Source of the DNA: Defluviitaleaceae bacterium
Lineage (GTDB): Bacteria > Bacillota > Clostridia > Lachnospirales > WQUN01
Direction: 5' to 3'
Assembly: GCA_009781725.1 (NCBI GenBank)
Contig: WQVF01000023.1
Span: 1-47,867, forward strand
Length of the DNA: 47,867 bases
How positions within the stretch are numbered: position 1 is the first letter of the stretch; every line of letters begins with the position of its first letter. Under the pieces are notes generated by a model that saw only the letters and a list, made by a program, of their open reading frames with translations, was not told the origin of the DNA and ran no database searches. Position numbers and translations under genes: made by a program. This document shows positions 1 to 7,495 of this stretch, piece after piece.

Positions 1-115
1 AGCGAAGCAATCCAAAAGGTTTGATTTGCTGGATTGCTTCGTCGCTTCGCTCCTCAACGCTTTTATGTTGACGAGGCACGTGCATAATTATTCATAAAAA
101 TGCTTAACGAGACGG
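1..115. repeat. Dispersed palindromic repeat (GTCATTGCGAG family), left-end copy
   Basis: This copy lacks its first bases because the window starts inside it. Arms beginning AGCGAAGCAATCC pair with GGATTGCTTCG..CGCTTCGCT around a short loop. An A/T-rich tail (about 70-115) resembles the tail of the copy at 19776-19896. Bases 1-106 are identical to the last 106 bases of the window (47762-47867). Other copies lie at 2721-2797 and 41681-41710 (partial). Confidence 0.85.
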
Positions 116-311
116 CCCCAGCCGCTCTGTCAGACAGGTTTTAATTTGGAATCGGTATTAGCATGTTTACTTCCTTGTCATAATCGTCTATCATTAAGCA
201 TGTAAATGGCGAAGATTTGCGCATGCTGTCACGTTTTGTGGTGCTGGAAATCACACATTTCACAATGCGTGTATCTTGTCTGATTTCGTCGTATCGAAAG
301 GAGTTTTACCA
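116..311. other. Non-coding leader upstream of the first gene
   Basis: About 200 bases lie between the left-end repeat and the first gene. I see no convincing open frame. A TTGTCA near 176 has no good -10 partner at 16-18 bases, so I cannot place a promoter. The only clear signal is the ribosome binding site GAAAGGAG at about 296-303, just before the ATG at 312. Confidence 0.4.
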
Positions 312-2705
312 ATGAGAAAGAAAATACTCAAAGGACTATTACATACCTTGGCCGCACTTACGCTGGTCTTGGTATTTTTTATGTCCACACAAGCTGTTGT
401 GCTTGCGGATGTAATATTCTATCGTCGGGAAACTTATTCCCCCCATCCCGGTATCACCCATGAAAGAGTCCTCCAAATGACCGAGCGCGGGATGCTGGAT
501 ATTCATGTACTGATAGTCCCCTTGGATAATCCATATATCTATGTAGGTCCTGTGGCAAGCGATACCCCAGGCCTTAGAGAGACTACTACCAACTTGCTCT
601 CCGGCACCGACGCAATTGCGGGAATCAATGCCGACTTCTTTGGTATGGCAGGGAATCACAGTGTGCATTTTGGCTCCATGATTATGGATGGAGATATTTT
701 AGGGCTAAACCCTCATACCAACCATAATGGCAATGAATTTGCCACATTATTTTTAGATAATGACAATAATCCCTTCATTGAATATATGCGCACGGATGTC
801 CGTTTCTATAATAATGGAGTTCGTAACATACAAGTTGCCGCATTTAATGTTGTGGGACATGAGCTTAACTTCCCCATAGTTATAGACAGTAATTTGATGG
901 CCAACACACAGCCACTGATGGACCGTTTCCGCGGTCTTACTAAGGTTGTTGTGCGCAACAATTCGATAGTTGAAATCACTCGTGAGAGGGTAGAAGTACC
1001 TTGGGATGGACATGTTCTCATAATCCCATCTCACATGCGTGACAGCCATGTGCCCCTTTTTAGTGTGGGGGATACCACCAGACTTAGACTTGGCAACAAT
1101 ATCGGTATTGATTTCTCACGCATTCAAATGGCAATCGGCGGCGGCGGCGTTTTGGTATCCGAGGGGCAGACAGTTCATGGTGCCGGTGTTGCTCCCAATG
1201 CTCGCCACCCAAGATCTGCAGTAGGTATAACCCGGGACGGCAATACCATGATTCTTATGGTCGTTGACGGGCGCAACCACTCCATCGGTGCCACCAATCA
1301 TGAAATGTCCCGGCTACTCAGGAGCTACGGTGCCTGGGATGGTATGCATTTTGACGGCGGCGGCTCTTCTACAATGGCGGTAAGGCAAGCTGACGGCAGA
1401 TATTCTGTAGTCAACACCCCCTCTGATGGGGCTCAGCGGCGTATTATCAACGCGCTGGGTGTCTTTGATACCCGCCCCTTTGTGCCACAGGAGATTTATA
1501 TTCATGTGCCCCAATTGGCAGAACTCCGGGCCAACCCATCTTCACTTACATTTTTCAGTGCAGGTCAGACCGCTAATTTGCGTTTTTCCGGTGTAGCGAC
1601 CACTGGTGACCTTGTGCCTACAGTGCCTGTATCCGCAATTACAGAGTTTAGAGTTGTACCGCCCTCTTTGGGAACAATCGAAAACGGTGTATTTACCGCA
1701 GGATACGGCTCTGGTTATATCGTGGCCTATCATAACAACGTATACAGAGGCATACCCGTAACAATCGGCGGTACCCCTCAAGTGCGTGATATGCATAGAG
1801 GCAGCAATTTTATCGGATATCCTTCCGCCTATGTAAGCGGCCAAGTAAATACCGTAGGCGGACATCTTCAACTGGATTACAGCTTTTCACGGTTATCCGC
1901 CACTCAGGCTGCCCATGCAAACTTTTACCCGGCCATTACTCTGCCCGCAGGCACAGTAGCCCTTAACTTGGAAGTCCGAGGCGACAATTCCGGCCATTGG
2001 CTACGGGGCCGTATCCGTGACGGCAGCGGCCGTCATCATATTGTTGACTTTGCTGCAAGCATTAATTTTAGCGGATGGCAGTCACTTAATACTGTTTTAC
2101 CAGCCAATCTTCCCGGACCTCTTACCCTGGATAGAATTTACGCCGTGGCACTGCAATCATCGGCGGCAACAGACCATACCCTTTCATTTAACCGCCTTGA
2201 GACCATCGTCGCCCCCCCTGCACCGACCAATGTACCACGAGGCCCGGTTTTCCGGGATTGGCTTTGGGCACCAAGGGGTTTTTCCGGTATCCGTGCAGGT
2301 AATGATTTTAGCTTTAACCTGCCCTACTCCGGCGATACAGTAGAATATTCCTCACGCAGCCAAGGAGCATTCTCAATCACGACCATGACACTGTACGGCC
2401 GCAGGCTCTGTGCCGACCAATGGCGCAATTTTAGGCAGGACGCCGTGTCTAGCAACCCCAGCTATGTGGTAATACTGATGGATGACAACCCACTGCGAGG
2501 CTTCCGTCATTCCTATGAATTTGAGCTATTCCACTATGCATTGACCAATATACAGAATCAGGGACGAATGGTCTTTGTAGTATCCAACACGGGAAGTGAA
2601 ACAACCGCCGCTGTACGTGATGGAATCCGTTATATAAACCTGGCCCAAAGCAGAAGCCAAGTGCATTTCCGCGTAAGCGGAAGTGATGTCTGGTGGACTG
2701 ATTAA
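312..2705 (+). CDS. Secreted phosphodiester glycosidase family protein (NAGPA domain)
   Basis: The 797-residue product begins with a signal peptide (basic MRKK, hydrophobic stretch to about residue 32), so it is exported. The catalytic module resembles the NAGPA/DUF2233 fold of the GlcNAc-1-phosphodiester 'uncovering' enzyme: GINADFFG near residue 104, RHPRSAVGI near 298 and the hallmark HFDGGGSSTM near 346. Family members hydrolyse sugar-1-phosphodiesters; several bacterial ones are thought to act on cell-wall or exopolysaccharide phosphodiesters. From about residue 385 a bacterial Ig-like segment, a beta-sandwich region and a C-terminal tail of unknown type follow. ATG 312 is preferred over the in-frame start at 276 because GAAAGGAG sits 8 bases upstream and the signal peptide then starts cleanly. 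The neighbour is murJ, which fits an envelope role, but the substrate is unknown. Confidence 0.85.
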   Translation: MRKKILKGLLHTLAALTLVLVFFMSTQAVVLADVIFYRRETYSPHPGITHERVLQMTERGMLDIHVLIVPLDNPYIYVGPVASDTPGLRETTTNLLSGTDAIAGINADFFGMAGNHSVHFGSMIMDGDILGLNPHTNHNGNEFATLFLDNDNNPFIEYMRTDVRFYNNGVRNIQVAAFNVVGHELNFPIVIDSNLMANTQPLMDRFRGLTKVVVRNNSIVEITRERVEVPWDGHVLIIPSHMRDSHVPLFSVGDTTRLRLGNNIGIDFSRIQMAIGGGGVLVSEGQTVHGAGVAPNARHPRSAVGITRDGNTMILMVVDGRNHSIGATNHEMSRLLRSYGAWDGMHFDGGGSSTMAVRQADGRYSVVNTPSDGAQRRIINALGVFDTRPFVPQEIYIHVPQLAELRANPSSLTFFSAGQTANLRFSGVATTGDLVPTVPVSAITEFRVVPPSLGTIENGVFTAGYGSGYIVAYHNNVYRGIPVTIGGTPQVRDMHRGSNFIGYPSAYVSGQVNTVGGHLQLDYSFSRLSATQAAHANFYPAITLPAGTVALNLEVRGDNSGHWLRGRIRDGSGRHHIVDFAASINFSGWQSLNTVLPANLPGPLTLDRIYAVALQSSAATDHTLSFNRLETIVAPPAPTNVPRGPVFRDWLWAPRGFSGIRAGNDFSFNLPYSGDTVEYSSRSQGAFSITTMTLYGRRLCADQWRNFRQDAVSSNPSYVVILMDDNPLRGFRHSYEFELFHYALTNIQNQGRMVFVVSNTGSETTAAVRDGIRYINLAQSRSQVHFRVSGSDVWWTD

Positions 2706-2720
2706 AATATGTAATAGTCC

Positions 2721-2797
2721 GTCATTGCGAGCAAAGCGACGCAATCCAGTTCCAACTAAATTCTGGATTGCTTCGTCGCCATGCTCCTCGCAATGTC
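2721..2797. repeat. Palindromic repeat, GTCATTGCGAG family
   Basis: CATTGCGAG..AAGCGACGCAATCCAG is mirrored by CTGGATTGCTTCGTCGC..CTC..CGCAATG about 15 bases later, giving a long imperfect hairpin between the glycosidase stop codon and murJ. No T-run follows, so this is a dispersed repeat and not a clear terminator. Confidence 0.85.
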
Positions 2798-2816
2798 AGA
2801 CTGGTGAGGTCATCAC

Positions 2817-4382
2817 ATGGAATCATTCGACTCTGAATACAAAAACGACATAGCAAAGGCAGATGCCCGCCCAGCCCGTACTGTTATCGTCATGATGCTA
2901 ATAATGGTAATCGGCAAGGGAATGGGCCTTCTCAGAGACAGTTTGCAGGCCGTCCATTTTGGAGCGGATACATCTGAGAGTATCGCCTTTGTACAAGCCA
3001 GTGCCCTGCCGCGAAACTTCCTTGATATTATGTTTGCGGCGGCATTGTCTGCCAGCTTTATACCGGTATTTACAGCTCGCCTAGAAACAAAGGGCAAAAG
3101 AGAGGCCTTTGAGTTGGCCTCTCTTTTTATTAGTATTTCTTTGGTTTTGCTTGGAATTGTAACTGTGATAGCCTTGGCTTTTGCCGGTCCGATTTATGAT
3201 TTTGTTTACAGCACCGGGGATGCTCAGGCCAGATACTTAGGGGTTGTATTGCTGCGCTTTATGTTTCCTCTTATGATTCTTAGCGGGCTGGCCTTTTCTT
3301 TCACGGGGATTTTACAATCCCTTGGGGAATTTCGGTTGCCCGCGGCAATGAGTATTGTATCCAACGGTGTTATTCTGCTCTACTATTTCTTTTTTGTGGA
3401 CAGATTTGGAGTGCATGGGCTTGCGATTGCCTTTCTTATAGGATGGGCAATGCAGGCCGTTATCCAAGTACCTTGGCTCGTAAGGCATAAGTTCAAGTTT
3501 AGGTTCAAGATTAATTTACGGGATTCAGGCCTTCGGGAGATTGGAGCCCTAACTTTGCCTGTCCTTGCGGCTTCATGGATGCTACCGGTCAATTTCCAGG
3601 TCAACTTGATAGCTGCGGGTAACTTATACGGCGGGGTGCTTGGGGTGCCGGCATTGCAATATGCATATACTCTATACACCATTGTCAGTGGCGTGTTTAT
3701 TTTATCTGTGGCCAACTTAATTTTCCCCAAACTGTCCCGGCAGGTTGCTGTCTCCGATAAAGAAGGATTTAAAACCAGCCTTGGTGAAACCCTTCGGGTG
3801 CTGTTCTTTTTTCTTTTGCCTCTCACACTAGGGCTTATGGCCCTGAGCCAGCCTCTAGTGCAACTGGTTTTTGGCAGAGGATTGTTTGACGCTACCGCAG
3901 TGGACATTACTGCACGGGCATTGTTTTTCTTCACTTTGGGGATTTTGGGTTATGGCTTCCAGGTAATACTATGCCGAGCCTGCTTTGCCCAAAAGGACGG
4001 AAAAACACCGCTGATTGCGGCTGTTTGGGCTATCGGAGTCAATGCAGTGCTAAGCTTCGCCCTATTGCACCTGGAGATTGCAGGGCCTGCACTAGCCAGT
4101 GCCATCGGCATCAGCCTGGGTTCATTAATAATGGCCGCAATTCTCACGCGCAAGGGATACCTGTCATGGCCAAGGGCGTTGATGATTGATATTGTGAAAA
4201 TGGCGGCTCTTGCTGTTGTGATGTTTTTCGCTGTGGGGTTTGTGTATGGACGGCTTGAGGATAGTCATGTGCTGATGCAAGTGGCCTTGCCTGGTGTGAC
4301 CGGAGTTGCCCTATATATAGGAGGCTGTGCTCTGGTTAAAGCTGATGTTGTTTGGAATTTTATTAAACCTCTTCCGAAATAG
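2817..4382 (+). CDS. murJ: Lipid II flippase MurJ (MviN family)
   Basis: The product is a 521-residue polytopic membrane protein that moves lipid II across the cytoplasmic membrane for peptidoglycan synthesis. The N-terminal half carries the family pattern: GKGMGLLRDSLQAVHFGA near residues 38-55, then the ALPRNFLDIMFAAALSASFIPVF region around 62-84, followed by about 14 hydrophobic helices. The length is typical for MurJ. The start has a GGTGAGG-like site about 9 bases upstream. The last six codons (encoding IKPLPK) and the stop lie inside a 71-bp palindromic repeat (4364-4434), so the extreme C-terminus appears to derive from a repeat insertion. The gene is followed at 72 bases by an ECF-like membrane protein and is probably co-transcribed with it. 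Confidence 0.92.
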   Translation: MESFDSEYKNDIAKADARPARTVIVMMLIMVIGKGMGLLRDSLQAVHFGADTSESIAFVQASALPRNFLDIMFAAALSASFIPVFTARLETKGKREAFELASLFISISLVLLGIVTVIALAFAGPIYDFVYSTGDAQARYLGVVLLRFMFPLMILSGLAFSFTGILQSLGEFRLPAAMSIVSNGVILLYYFFFVDRFGVHGLAIAFLIGWAMQAVIQVPWLVRHKFKFRFKINLRDSGLREIGALTLPVLAASWMLPVNFQVNLIAAGNLYGGVLGVPALQYAYTLYTIVSGVFILSVANLIFPKLSRQVAVSDKEGFKTSLGETLRVLFFFLLPLTLGLMALSQPLVQLVFGRGLFDATAVDITARALFFFTLGILGYGFQVILCRACFAQKDGKTPLIAAVWAIGVNAVLSFALLHLEIAGPALASAIGISLGSLIMAAILTRKGYLSWPRALMIDIVKMAALAVVMFFAVGFVYGRLEDSHVLMQVALPGVTGVALYIGGCALVKADVVWNFIKPLPK

Positions 4383-4434
4383 GGAAAACATGCTTGAAGT
4401 GCAGCTTGTTTTGCCCTATTTCAGAAGAGGTCTA
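4364..4434. repeat. 71-bp palindromic repeat (GACCTCTTC family), copy 1
   Basis: TAAACCTCTTCCGAAATAGG pairs with CCTATTTCAGAAGAGGTCTA around a central CTTGAAGTGCAG. The same 71-bp unit recurs at 12973-13043, 18558-18838 (split) and 22017-22086 (divergent). This copy overlaps the 3' end of murJ and ends 6 bases before the next gene's ribosome binding site (GGAGG, 4441-4445). Confidence 0.9.
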
Positions 4435-4453
4435 TTCGCGGGAGGTTCACAAT

Positions 4454-5404
4454 TTGAACGATAAAATGAAATTGCATTTGCGGCGTATGATAGCCACTTC
4501 TGTTTTCTTAGCTATAGCCCTGATTTTACGCACAACCGCCTCGGGGTACATACCCCTGTTTGGAGCTCATGGTGCTCGGATTGGCGTTCATGGGGTGTTT
4601 ACTATTATGCCTGCGATTCTTTTTGGGCCATGGTATGGGGCTATTGCCTCCAGCCTTGGTGACTTGCTTGGGCATTTTATTCGCCCAACCCCTGGGGAAG
4701 CATGGCTTTGGCAGATTACCCTTATTATGACCTTTGGGGGCTTTTTACGAGGGTGGACATGGCGGCTTTTACGGGGACGTAGTGTTACGGGTACTCGCAT
4801 TGCTTTAATTGTATTTACTTTTACTTTTTTAGCCTTTGGCAGTATTAGTATGATTCAATTGCGCCAAGAGGGCATCAATCGCAGTTTTTATGACAATATA
4901 GACGACCCCACCGCCATTGACACCACCGATATGAACTTCACCAGCCGCATGATAATTTCCCGTACCCAAAATACCCGCTATCCATATCGCAATATAGCCG
5001 ACAGAATAGCCGAAACCACATATGCACCCCTGGGAGCCGGGGTGCTGGGGCTACTGCTCCTGGCAATGGATTTGCTTTTATCTAAACGTCTACAAAAAAG
5101 CGAAAAATACAAAGATTATTGGTACTCTCCACCGGCGGAGCAGCAACAGGGGCTCCTTGCCCCTTGGAACGGCAGTATCATGCCAATTGCCCTGTCCATA
5201 ATACTCATAAGCCTGTTGATAAACAGTGCAAACTCAATGGTGCTATGGCATACGGTAACTGCATGGGGCGGCTTTCCTTTTATGTATATTTGGCTGCCAA
5301 GGGCAGTAGTATCCCTGTTAAACAGCTCTATAAATGTAATTATCGCTGTATTTTTGATGGGTGTATGTTATAAGCAGCCCCATTTGAAGGCATTAGTAGA
5401 GTAG
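4454..5404 (+). CDS. ECF transporter S component-like membrane protein with large insert
   Basis: The 316-residue product starts like a substrate-specific (S) component of an energy-coupling-factor vitamin transporter: MIATSVFLAIALILRTT, then a helix with FTIMPAILFGPWYGAIASSLGDLLGHF and a conserved-looking loop. S components usually have about 180 residues and six helices. Here a polar segment of roughly 70-80 residues (about 135-215) separates the first helices from three or four C-terminal ones, so the assignment is by partial resemblance only. The ligand (folate or another vitamin) cannot be read. TTG 4454 is chosen because GGAGG lies 8 bases upstream; the ATG at 4466 is too far from it. 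The 3' end overlaps the convergent methyltransferase gene by 12 bases. No ECF A or T component is in the window. Confidence 0.6.
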   Translation: MNDKMKLHLRRMIATSVFLAIALILRTTASGYIPLFGAHGARIGVHGVFTIMPAILFGPWYGAIASSLGDLLGHFIRPTPGEAWLWQITLIMTFGGFLRGWTWRLLRGRSVTGTRIALIVFTFTFLAFGSISMIQLRQEGINRSFYDNIDDPTAIDTTDMNFTSRMIISRTQNTRYPYRNIADRIAETTYAPLGAGVLGLLLLAMDLLLSKRLQKSEKYKDYWYSPPAEQQQGLLAPWNGSIMPIALSIILISLLINSANSMVLWHTVTAWGGFPFMYIWLPRAVVSLLNSSINVIIAVFLMGVCYKQPHLKALVE

Positions 5405-6130
5405 CCTCTGCCGCAGGGCTTCGTACAATAATATCCCTCCCGCTACAGATGCGTTAAGAGACTCCATATCCCGAGCCATGGGCAAACGTACTTGTGCATC
5501 CGCAAGACTAACTGCCTCATAAGTAAGCCCATGAGATTCATTGCCCACTAACCAACAAAAGCTACTGCGTAAATCTAGGTCATATGGCAGGACATTTCCA
5601 TCTACAGTTGTGGCAAAAATTGCATATCCGGCCTGCCTTAACCGGTTCACTGTTTCTGTTACATCAACATCGGCAACCACAGGCAAGCGCAGCACCGCCC
5701 CAGCAGAGGCGCGGATTACCTTAGGGTTATAGATATCCCCGCTACCTTTGCTAAGAATCACACCGTCAGCCCCTGCTGCTGCGGCTGTACGTATTAAAGT
5801 CCCGATATTGCCAGGGTCATTGAGATTTTCCCCCAGTAAAACAAACCCTCCTGGGGTTATAATCTGATTAAACTGCCACTGTTTTTGCTTCACAACCGCC
5901 ATTATCCCCTGTGGATTTACCGTATCAGCCAAACTGTCGAAAAGACTATCTCTAACCACTTCAACCGGGTATGGAGCTTTATACTTTTCCCACGGAAACC
6001 GCTCAGCTAAAATTACGCGTATAATCTCCCAATCCTTTGGGATCTCCGCGACAAATGTCTCGCCTTCCACCAAAAACAAGCCGGACTCGTCCCGGCCTTT
6101 TTTTGTCTTTAACTGTCTGAACTCGCGCAT
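5393..6130 (-). CDS. SpoU/TrmH-family RNA 2'-O-methyltransferase
   Basis: The 245-residue product has the three SPOUT knot motifs in order: NDPGNIGTLIRTA (motif 1), LVGNESHGL (motif 2) and the C-terminal MARDMESLNASVAGGILLYE block (motif 3). An N-terminal substrate-binding segment (FRQLKTKKGRDESGLFLVEG) is typical of the RlmB/TsnR-like branch that methylates ribose in 23S rRNA using S-adenosylmethionine; the target nucleotide cannot be inferred. The start is supported by GAGGTGAAAT just before the ATG. The gene is divergent from the glycerol-1-phosphate dehydrogenase gene and convergent with the ECF-like gene, so it appears monocistronic with a promoter at 6150-6177. Confidence 0.9.
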   Translation of the reverse strand: MREFRQLKTKKGRDESGLFLVEGETFVAEIPKDWEIIRVILAERFPWEKYKAPYPVEVVRDSLFDSLADTVNPQGIMAVVKQKQWQFNQIITPGGFVLLGENLNDPGNIGTLIRTAAAAGADGVILSKGSGDIYNPKVIRASAGAVLRLPVVADVDVTETVNRLRQAGYAIFATTVDGNVLPYDLDLRSSFCWLVGNESHGLTYEAVSLADAQVRLPMARDMESLNASVAGGILLYEALRQRLLY

Positions 6131-6149
6131 ATTTCACCTCATATATGAT

Positions 6150-6177
6150 ATTATACTCCCCGCGATTACATAGACAA
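6150..6177 (-). promoter_or_regulatory. Candidate sigma-A promoter for the SpoU-family gene
   Basis: Read on the minus strand, TTGTCT (6172-6177) is followed after 16 bases by a perfect TATAAT (6150-6155). The predicted transcript start is about 12 bases before the ATG at 6130. The -35 lies at the edge of the adjacent palindromic repeat. Confidence 0.5.
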
Positions 6178-6240
6178 CCCCCGCCGCTTTCAGCGGCACC
6201 CCCTTCTAAAGAAGGAGGTGGTCCGAAGGGCCGGGGGTTG
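6175..6240. repeat. Palindromic repeat with CCCCCTTC..GAAGG core
   Basis: CAACCCCCG (6175 on) pairs with CGGGGGTTG ending at 6240. Inside are the smaller hairpins CCGCTTTCAGCGG and CCTTCTAAAGAAGG. Related C-rich palindromes occur within 18613-18755 and at 47540-47564. This one fills much of the divergent intergenic region. Confidence 0.7.
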
Positions 6241-6257
6241 CTGTCAGGAGTAGCAAT

Positions 6258-7472
6258 ATGACGAACAACCCCATTATAACCAAGGTTGCCAACAGCCAAA
6301 CGATTCTTTTACAGTGGTTGAAAGACGCAGGCCATTCCAATATTTTAACCGTTGCTGATACCAATACCGCAGTTTTTGCAAAAGGAGAACGACTGCTGAC
6401 TCTCTCACCCACCCCCGACAACTCATGCCTCATACCGGACGAAACCGCCATAGGCAAAATTCTAATAGCCGCTGCCGGTATGCAAGCCATCGTTGCAGTA
6501 GGTTCAGGCACCATCTGCGACCTTGTACGGTATGTTTCGTCTCGCCTAGGGCTAACATATTATGTAGTGGCAACGGCAGCGTCCATGGATGGTTATACCT
6601 CTTCTGTTTCCGCGTTGATAGTGGATAGCGTAAAGCAAACCTACCCTGCCACAGCTCCGGCAGGGGTAATTACAGACCCGTCTATATATGAAACCGCTCC
6701 CACTGACCTAGTCTCCGCCGGCTTCGGTGATATGATGGGCAAGTTTACAAGCGTCACGGATTGGGAAATGGAAGGGCTGCTCTACCCTAACGCAGGTGAC
6801 TTTTGTCAGAATCTAGCCACAGAAATGCGCAGCACCGCCGAGAGTTGCTGCAAAGATAAAGAAACAATGAATGCCTTAATAAAATCCGGCCTGATAATGC
6901 AAAAAGCAGGCCATTCGAAGCCCGCCTCCGGGAGTGAACATCATCTTTCCCATTTTTGGGAAATGCGAGGAATCCCGGCTCTGCACGGTACCAAGGTTGG
7001 TGTAGCCACTTTGGTAGTGCTGCAAGCTCAAGAGTGGCTCCTTACAGAAGATATAGATTGGACTCAAAAGGAGTTTAATTTGCGGGAATGGACAAATGAT
7101 ATCCACCGATGCTATGGCCCAGCCGCAAATGATATCATCAAGTTATGGCCGGATGAAAATACATCTACTCGAGCAGCACTCATAGAGCGTATAAGAAATA
7201 ACTGGTCGGGATTGCGAAAAATTCTATCCCAAAACGTTGGGCTGCGCCCCAAGCTGGAAAAAGCAATCGCAGACATGGGCGGAGCAATTTCCCCGACTGA
7301 GATTGGCATTGACCAGGCAACCTTCATATCTGGGGTGCTGCACTCCAACCGCCTAAGGCGACGATTTACCACATGGCGGCTACTTGACCTGCTAGGACTC
7401 CTATCCCTCTACGCCAAGCGACTTTTTGCACTGCCCCCTCCCCCTCTCCAAGAGCGGCTTTATCCAAAATGA
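6258..7472 (+). CDS. Glycerol-1-phosphate dehydrogenase family protein (AraM/EgsA-like)
   Basis: The 404-residue product matches the iron-dependent dehydrogenase-like family that includes archaeal G1PDH and Bacillus AraM/EgsA, which reduce dihydroxyacetone phosphate to sn-glycerol-1-phosphate with NAD(P)H. Visible signatures are the dinucleotide-binding AVGSGTICDLVRY (about 80-92), the ATAASMDGYTSS block (105-115), and probable metal ligands Asp158 (GFGDMMGK), His228 (SGSEHH) and His243 (ALHGTKVG). ATG 6258 has CAGGAG 7 bases upstream. The C-terminal tail (PPPPLQERLYPK) runs into a 35-bp sequence repeated at 19921-19956, so the tail is probably not native to the family. A GH13 gene follows after 23 bases. 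Confidence 0.85.
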   Translation: MTNNPIITKVANSQTILLQWLKDAGHSNILTVADTNTAVFAKGERLLTLSPTPDNSCLIPDETAIGKILIAAAGMQAIVAVGSGTICDLVRYVSSRLGLTYYVVATAASMDGYTSSVSALIVDSVKQTYPATAPAGVITDPSIYETAPTDLVSAGFGDMMGKFTSVTDWEMEGLLYPNAGDFCQNLATEMRSTAESCCKDKETMNALIKSGLIMQKAGHSKPASGSEHHLSHFWEMRGIPALHGTKVGVATLVVLQAQEWLLTEDIDWTQKEFNLREWTNDIHRCYGPAANDIIKLWPDENTSTRAALIERIRNNWSGLRKILSQNVGLRPKLEKAIADMGGAISPTEIGIDQATFISGVLHSNRLRRRFTTWRLLDLLGLLSLYAKRLFALPPPPLQERLYPK

Positions 7473-7485
7473 CAAAACTCAAATA
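7451..7485. repeat. 35-bp direct repeat, copy 1
   Basis: AGAGCGGCTTTATCCAAAAT followed by GACAAAAC is nearly identical to 19921-19956. This copy spans the stop codon of the dehydrogenase gene and reaches the ribosome binding site of the GH13 gene. Confidence 0.7.
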
Positions 7486-7495
7486 GGTGAAATAA

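Noticed and set aside
3383-3934. Long open frame antisense to murJ (183 codons)
   Set aside because: The plus strand encodes a clearly conserved MurJ over the whole stretch. The antisense frame has no family features or ribosome binding site.
4383-4453. Folate/THF-type riboswitch before the ECF-like gene
   Set aside because: The interval is almost entirely the 71-bp palindromic repeat, which occurs elsewhere without such genes.
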